Shown: positions 38,901 through 43,772 of the stretch, in pieces | Position numbering within the stretch: the stretch's first letter is position 1 | How the letters are laid out: each line of letters begins with the position of its first letter | NCBI GenBank assembly: GCA_002179805.1 | Contig: NAVB01000450.1 | Span: 1-43,772, forward strand | Source of the DNA: Acanthamoeba lenticulata | Lineage: Eukaryota > Discosea > Longamoebia > Acanthamoebidae | DNA length: 43,772 nucleotides | Direction: 5' to 3' | Program-made: the position numbers and the translations under genes | Notes under the pieces: model-generated | The model's input: only the letters and a program-made list of their open reading frames with translations | What the model was told of the DNA's origin: nothing | Databases searched by the model: none

Positions 38901-39589
38901 CACCGCCAAGCGGTCTGCCGCCACGACCAGCGTCAGACTTCCCGGCACCACCAGACTTGCCGCCGTTCTCTGAAGGGACCGATGCACCGGATCAGCGAGA
39001 ATTCGAAACCTAGGGCACTAAAGGCGAGTCGATGTCGTACCGCGGCTCTTGGGGCGGGGACCAGGGCTAGACTTGGGCGCCTCCTATTCAGTGGGTTGAG
39101 GGAGTGTAAATTTCACACTCCATGGCTCTAGAGTTGATCAACGATCTAACTGCAGCTAAGAGGGGCACCTTGGGCTTTTGAGGCTTATTCTTCTTGGCAG
39201 GCTGCCAGTCCCCGCTCGGGTGGCCAGCATCGCCTGCGAAAAGAAAGAGGGAGTAAAATTAGTGCTTTCGATAGGAGATTCACAGCTCATTTTACTAGCG
39301 TACCGCTGAGCATTTTGTCAACCGTGAGTTCCACAGAGCCGCCACACTCGTTGAAGACTCTCAGGACATCGTCTGTGGGCCAACCAGGAACGACGTTCTG
39401 TATGTGCCTCACCTTCTGCATGAGGTCATCGTGTGCCGATTGCTGCTTCTTGCTGCGCTGCGGAGTGGCAGATCCGCCGGTCTGCTTTGTCTGCTGCTTC
39501 TTCTGTGCCTGCCTTTGCTGTCCCTGCTTCTGTCCTTTCTGTGCAGTGCCGCTGCTGTTTTGCTTGTTTGGATTTTCCCTAGACGCCAT
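35905..39589 (-). CDS. CUE/UBA-like domain protein with long Gln/Pro/Tyr-rich tail (Def1/UBAP2/GIP1-like)
   Basis: About nine exons encode roughly 1,000 residues. Exon 1 (39589..about 39306) opens with a basic Gln/Lys-rich stretch. It then has a three-helix segment, KVRHIQNVVPGWPTDDVLRV then FNECGGSVELTVDKMLSG, that matches the CUE/UBA-like fold at the N-terminus of yeast Def1, animal UBAP2/Lingerer and plant GIP1. A conserved-looking DWQPAKKNKPQKPK follows. The rest is disordered: polyQ (nine Gln near 38536-38562), Ala/Thr/Pro repeats, then a Tyr/Pro/Ser/Gly-rich prion-like C-terminus (MAYPYYPSYYPSPSFSQYQY). By analogy it may bind ubiquitin and act in transcription stress or RNA granules; that is inference. 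The last two junctions (at the exon ending FSQQG and the final exon 36023..35905) are in phase. Confidence 0.82.
38535..38562. repeat. CAG (polyglutamine) trinucleotide run in coding sequence
   Basis: The plus strand reads nine consecutive CTG/TTG units, coding for nine Gln on the minus strand in the Gln-rich gene. It is a candidate for length polymorphism. Confidence 0.9.
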
Positions 39590-39941
39590 CTTGATGGTGG
39601 TGTGAGAGGGTTGTGAGGATTGTTGCGAGGGGCTGCTGGATTGGAGATGTGGATGGATTTTACACCGAAGACGATCGTGCCGCGTAGGTGCTGCTGTGAA
39701 CGCTGGGTGGCGAGAAAAGAGACCTTGCCTGGCAGCCACCGCGCCTGCCACCGCGCAGCTACGGAGGCGAAAATTCCCCACACTCCGCCTCTGCCGCGCT
39801 CCATGTGTCCGCAGAAAAATGCTTTTTGTTTTTTTTGAAGCCAAGAGCAGTACGACTTGTTTGAGACAAATAAATTAAGGGGAAATAAGAGATCGGTCTC
39901 CGGAAAGGAAGGGACTCGGCCCACCACCTCGGTGGTCATGT
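39590..39941. promoter_or_regulatory. Intergenic region between two tandem minus-strand genes
   Basis: This 352-bp region holds the promoter and 5' UTR of the CUE-like gene and the 3' end of the ATG11-like gene. It contains T-rich sequence near 39826-39838 on the plus strand and AATAAA/TTAATTTATT-like AT-rich sequence near 39867-39885, which could carry the poly(A) signal of the ATG11-like gene. Confidence 0.35.
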
Positions 39942-42900
39942 CTACTCAGCAGCTGTAGGCTGTTGCTCCTCCGCCTTGGCCTCGTTCTTGATGATCATGA
40001 CGTTGTGGTAAGCCGTGCCGATGGGCAGCCTGTAGGGGTTTTCCTCCGCGCTCTGCAAAAAAAAAAGTTGTCCCCCCACTCACCCACCGACGATCAGCTA
40101 CATCACGATGATGAACGAGAATCTTCAGAAATGAAGCGATGGAGGGAAGGGGGGGAGGCGCACCGCGGTTTCGGGCTGGACGAAGACGACGCGGCCGATG
40201 ATGTGCTCTCGCCGCCGCCGGTAGTCGCGGAAGAGCGTGAGGGACTCTTCGGCAAGGAAGTAGCGAGGCGCGTTCTCGTTGAGGGCCTCGTAGAACCCGT
40301 TAGAGTTGTACTGGAAACACACGAGGTCATCCACCTTGAAGTCGGACAAGGCCAACCGGTGCTGCACGGCGGCGGTGAGCTCAGCGATCTGCTCCTTGCT
40401 GTGCTTCTCCTTCTGATCGGCCTCCTCGCGCAGGAGCGCCATCGTCCGCTCCATGTTCCTGAGGTCGTCCAGCTCTTTGCGCTTCTGCTTGAGCTCCTTC
40501 TTGGCAAAGATCAGGTCGTTGTTGGCCGTATCCAGCCTCTCCTCCAGCTCGGCCAGCCTCTGCGCCTGCTCGGCGCTGGCCTCGGTGAGTTGTGCGATCT
40601 TGTGCTCCTTCATCTCGATCTCCACGTGGAGTCGCGCCAGCGTCGCGTCGCCCTCGGCCGAGGAGCTCATGTCCCTCTTCCGCGTCTCCTCCATCTCCGC
40701 GATCTGGCTCATCACCACCACTCTCGTGAGCCACCATCATCATCAACAGCGAGCGCGAGACAAAGACAGAAACGGACCAAGTTGGCACTCTGCTGCTGAA
40801 GAGCCTCACTATTGGACCGTTCCTCCTCGAGCAATCGCTGAAGCTGCTCCACCTCCTCTTTACGCTGCCGCGACTCCTCCTCGCTCTGGCGTCGTTTAAG
40901 CGTCGCGCTTCAGCCTTCACACAAATCTTCGCCACAAGGCTCGGAGAGAGAGAGAGAGAGAGAGGGGATGACCTGAGCCTGGGCCTCGCGCAGGCGGGCA
41001 ATCTCGAGCTCCTTCTCCTGGACCCGATTCCGGGCCTCCTCGAGGTCCTTCTGCAGCGCCTCCTTCTCCTGCAGCATCGGCATCATCACGATAATGAAAG
41101 AAGAACCGTGAGCATAACGGCGGTCAACTGAGCCAGGATCCTGGTGATGACGGCAAACCTCTTCGAGCTCCTTTTCGCGTTGTTTATTGTCGCCCGCGGA
41201 GGTGGTCGTGGTGGTGGTGTTGGTGAGGTCCAGGAGCTGGCGCGTTCGCGCCTCGAGCTGGTGGACGCTCTTGGCCATGCTCGCTTGCTGCTCCTCGGCC
41301 AACTGCGCCGCGCGGTTGGCCTCCTCCAACAGCTACGTGTCCCCCCCCGTCCAATCACCATTGCTGGTGAGAATGAACCGGAGCGATCGCCCGTCCCGCC
41401 CAAGCGGAGGCTGTCTGGGGAGAAGGAAGGTTGTTCATACGGGGTAGGAGATTGCGCGTCCGTCTGCGCCAAGGAGGGACCGATTCCGCTCGCGCCTCGG
41501 GGCGACTGCCAACCCAAGACATTGTCCCATGCAAACAACACCAAGACAGGAGACACAGGAGTCAGCAGCTGAACGCAGTATTTTTCTGCGTGAAGGCAGC
41601 GCTATGCCAGCGTTGGCCGTAACGCACGCACACGTACCAACTCGGCCGGAAGAAGAAGTCGACGGGGCGCCTTCTGAGAGCAGAGCCGACGAGGACAGGT
41701 CGCCCGCGGACGTCAGAGAGCTCTTGGCCTTGTCATACTCGGCGATCACCTGCGCGGTTCGCAACATGGAGAGATCGTGTGAGCCGTTTGGGCGTCCGCA
41801 ACGTATAAGACACAGGAGAATGCGTGATATATGCGACATGCATGGCACGGCCAGCTGATCGCGTACGTTCAACATGGCCTTCTTAGCGGCACGCGCCTGA
41901 GCCTGTATCGCGTGCAACGTTATGAGTGTTTGCTGTCATGTGCGCGGAGAAGGGGGGGGGAGTGATGTCAGGGAGCACCTGCTTCTCGGTCTCCAGCTGC
42001 TCGAGCTTGCGCTCGACTTCCCGCCTGATAGCTTCCTCTTGGGCCAGCGTCGCCTGTGTCTTGTCGAGCTCGATCTTGCAGCGCTCGAGCTCACGCATGC
42101 ACTCGCGCAATTGGACCGCCTCGCGGTCGGCAGCATCACCGTATTGCTGTTGGCTTCGCTCCATGAGCGCGCTCTGAGCCTCGCGCAGGGTGTTGGACAG
42201 CAGACGATTCTCCTCGCTCAGCTTGCCCAGCCGATCGCGCAGCTCGTTGCACTCGGCCCGCAGCGCCTTGGCCGCCGCGACATCAGCGCTGCCACCGGAA
42301 GTGGCCTCTGCGCCGGCAGCAGCCGCCAGGCGTTCGCGCAATCTGCGCAGCTCTGCCTCGAGCGCGGCCGCCCGCTTCTCGGCGGCCTCGCGGCCCTGCT
42401 CGGCGAGGGAGGCCAGACCGTAGGTTTCGGAGAGCTTCTTCTCCAGCTTCTGGATCCGCTGTTGGTAGGAGCTTTCGCTGCCGCTGCTGCTGGCACTCAT
42501 CACTGACGAGTCCCCACCCGACGAGCCGGGCGAGATTACGGCCGGAGGGTGGCCGCTGCCGGGAACAGCAGCAAGGGGCGATTCGTCGGGCCCCTTGCTC
42601 CGTCCTTTCTTCTGCAGCTCCTCGTTCCGATTAAGCGCATCCTGCAGCTGCTGTTCCCGCCTTTCGAGCTCGCGCCCGCGCATGTCCCGGTCGTGCCGCA
42701 AACTTCGATTTTCAGCCACCAGCCGCGCGTTCTCGGCCTCCAGCGCAGCAAACCGGCCCGACAGCTCCATCGCTGCTCACGAACACAAATGCAAAACACA
42801 CGGCATATGCGACCGTGAGGGTTGAGCGCGCCTTTTTCGGGAGGGGAGGGGGGCACAAGGCTTGAGGTGATGTACAGGATGACGACTTGTTGGCGCTCAC

Positions 42901-43772
42901 GAGGTTGGCGGGTGGCGTGGATACGCGGGATGGCTGAGAAAGCAGTTCGCCACCGGAGAAGAGACCAGAACCCTGTTGCACATCGGGTGCCTCAACGTGG
43001 GACATGTATCGGTCCAGCACCAGCATCAGTTCCTCTGCGTTGCGCGTGCGTATGTGTGTCAGAGCCCATGTCTGATGACGGGTTGTGCGATGTTACGGAA
43101 AGGGTCTTTCGTTGACGACGTACTGAGCGGGCTGAGGACATCGGGCAACGGCAAGCGCATGTCAGGAATGAGGTTGCTTGGCGACTTTGCCCCATACTGG
43201 GTGATGAATCTGGATTTCGGGGAGGAGCAGGTGAGGACACCACACACCACGGAGAAACCACACACAAAAGCGCACACGCGCGCATGTGCAGCGGAAAAAC
43301 ACGACTGATAATGAGAAATTGGGGGAGGGCGGTACACTTCGCGGCGCTTGAAGTCAGCTTCACAAATCTTGGTGACACCCTGAAGGAACTGGAGGAACAA
43401 GGCCCGCAGATGCTTGGCACAGGCTCGTCGTTGCACGGCCTCCTCGTACATGGCCTTGCATGTTTGAGGCAGTGACTGCACGTAGCCCAACTGCGAGAGA
43501 TCCTGTATGGCCACAGAGTGAAACAAGTAAGGAATCTAACAACAAAATAATAGAAATAGAAGAGAGAGAGAGAAAGAGCCGGGCAGAGGGCGGGCGTACG
43601 CGATCGAAAGCGTGGAGAGCATTCTTCAAAGAGGTCAAGTCGGAAACGGTCGACATGACGCGCCCCTCCAGCTCAACCATTCTCTGCATTTGCGCGTGCA
43701 CGGCCACCGACAACCTCGTCTATTTCCAGCGATCGACCAACCGTCAGCAAGACCTAAAACAAACAAACAACC
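39942..43772 (-). CDS. ATG11/FIP200-like autophagy scaffold, C-terminal part (runs off right edge)
   Basis: The first exon seen is 43719..about 43602; earlier exons lie outside the window. The order is ATG17-like helical region, then coiled coils, then ATG11 C-terminal claw. The ATG17-like part has KNALHAFDR, YVQSLPQTCKAMYEEAVQRR, then FITQYGAKSPSNLIPDM, which fits the F-YG-P-L motif closing the ATG17/FIP200 domain. Long coiled coils follow (SGRFAALEAENARLVAEN and others), with a Ser-rich break. The last 120 residues, FKVDDLVCFQYNSNGFYEAL, APRYFLAEESL, IIGRVVFVQPETA and NPYRLPIGTAYHNVMIIK, match the FIP200/ATG11 claw that binds autophagy receptors. The family scaffolds the ATG1/ULK1 kinase in starvation and selective autophagy. 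The stop at 39944..39942 follows an acidic tail. Junctions at 43142, 42780 and 40050 were checked in phase. Confidence 0.88.

Noticed and set aside
39963..40799. A 278-codon plus-strand frame
   Set aside because: It is the Leu/Val-rich complement of the coiled-coil and claw exons of the ATG11-like gene.

Overview
The window is eukaryotic nuclear DNA from a compact, GC-rich, intron-dense genome. Spliceosomal GT..AG introns are mostly about 40-200 bp, codon third positions are G/C-rich, neighbouring genes are only tens to a few hundred bases apart, and both strands are used. The gene set fits a free-living amoebozoan, and the style (G/C homopolymer tracts in introns, Gln/Ser/His-rich disordered proteins) suggests an Acanthamoeba-like organism. 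That assignment is inference; no rRNA or other marker is present. I see no prokaryotic operon, CRISPR array, tRNA, transposon or viral insertion.

Layout, left to right. (1) Minus: start of a PP4 regulatory subunit 1-like HEAT protein, running off the left edge. (2) Plus 1002-6088: a 15-exon gene for a 1,132-residue protein of unknown family with a coiled-coil C-terminus. (3) Minus 6165-10261: PLAA/Doa1/Ufd3 (WD40-PFU-PUL). (4) Minus 10540-11753: proteasome subunit beta-2 (PSMB7). (5) Plus 11957-13387: about 7-TM protein. (6) Minus 13538-18482: NAA25, the auxiliary subunit of N-terminal acetyltransferase NatB. (7) Plus 18626-24295: 24-exon BLM/Sgs1-type RecQ helicase. (8) Plus 24339-25224: a weakly supported small gene. 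(9) Minus 25416-28797: large low-complexity coiled-coil protein. (10) Plus 29336-32199: type I membrane protein with three tandem Cys-containing repeats. (11) Minus, about 32322-32860: doubtful small gene. (12) Plus 32901-35223: choline/ethanolamine phosphotransferase. (13) Minus 35905-39589: CUE/UBA-like, Gln/Pro/Tyr-rich protein of the Def1/UBAP2/GIP1 type. (14) Minus 39942 to the right edge: ATG11/FIP200-like autophagy scaffold.

I rebuilt exon-intron structures by hand and checked reading-frame phase at each junction. Genes 2, 4, 5, 7 and 12 close perfectly (total coding length divisible by three, every junction in phase). PLAA closes except at its last intron. The genes are ordinary housekeeping functions: protein quality control (PLAA, proteasome beta-2, a ubiquitin-binding-type protein, an autophagy scaffold), N-terminal acetylation, genome maintenance and phospholipid synthesis. 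They do not form a pathway cluster.

The most interesting signal lies in the introns. Read in transcript sense, runs of C sit just downstream of 5' splice sites and runs of G sit just upstream of 3' splice sites, often followed by a shared acceptor ending in GAGCAG. Several introns carry both, so their two ends could pair. Using this pattern as a guide resolved the structure of gene 2, which would otherwise look like two genes.
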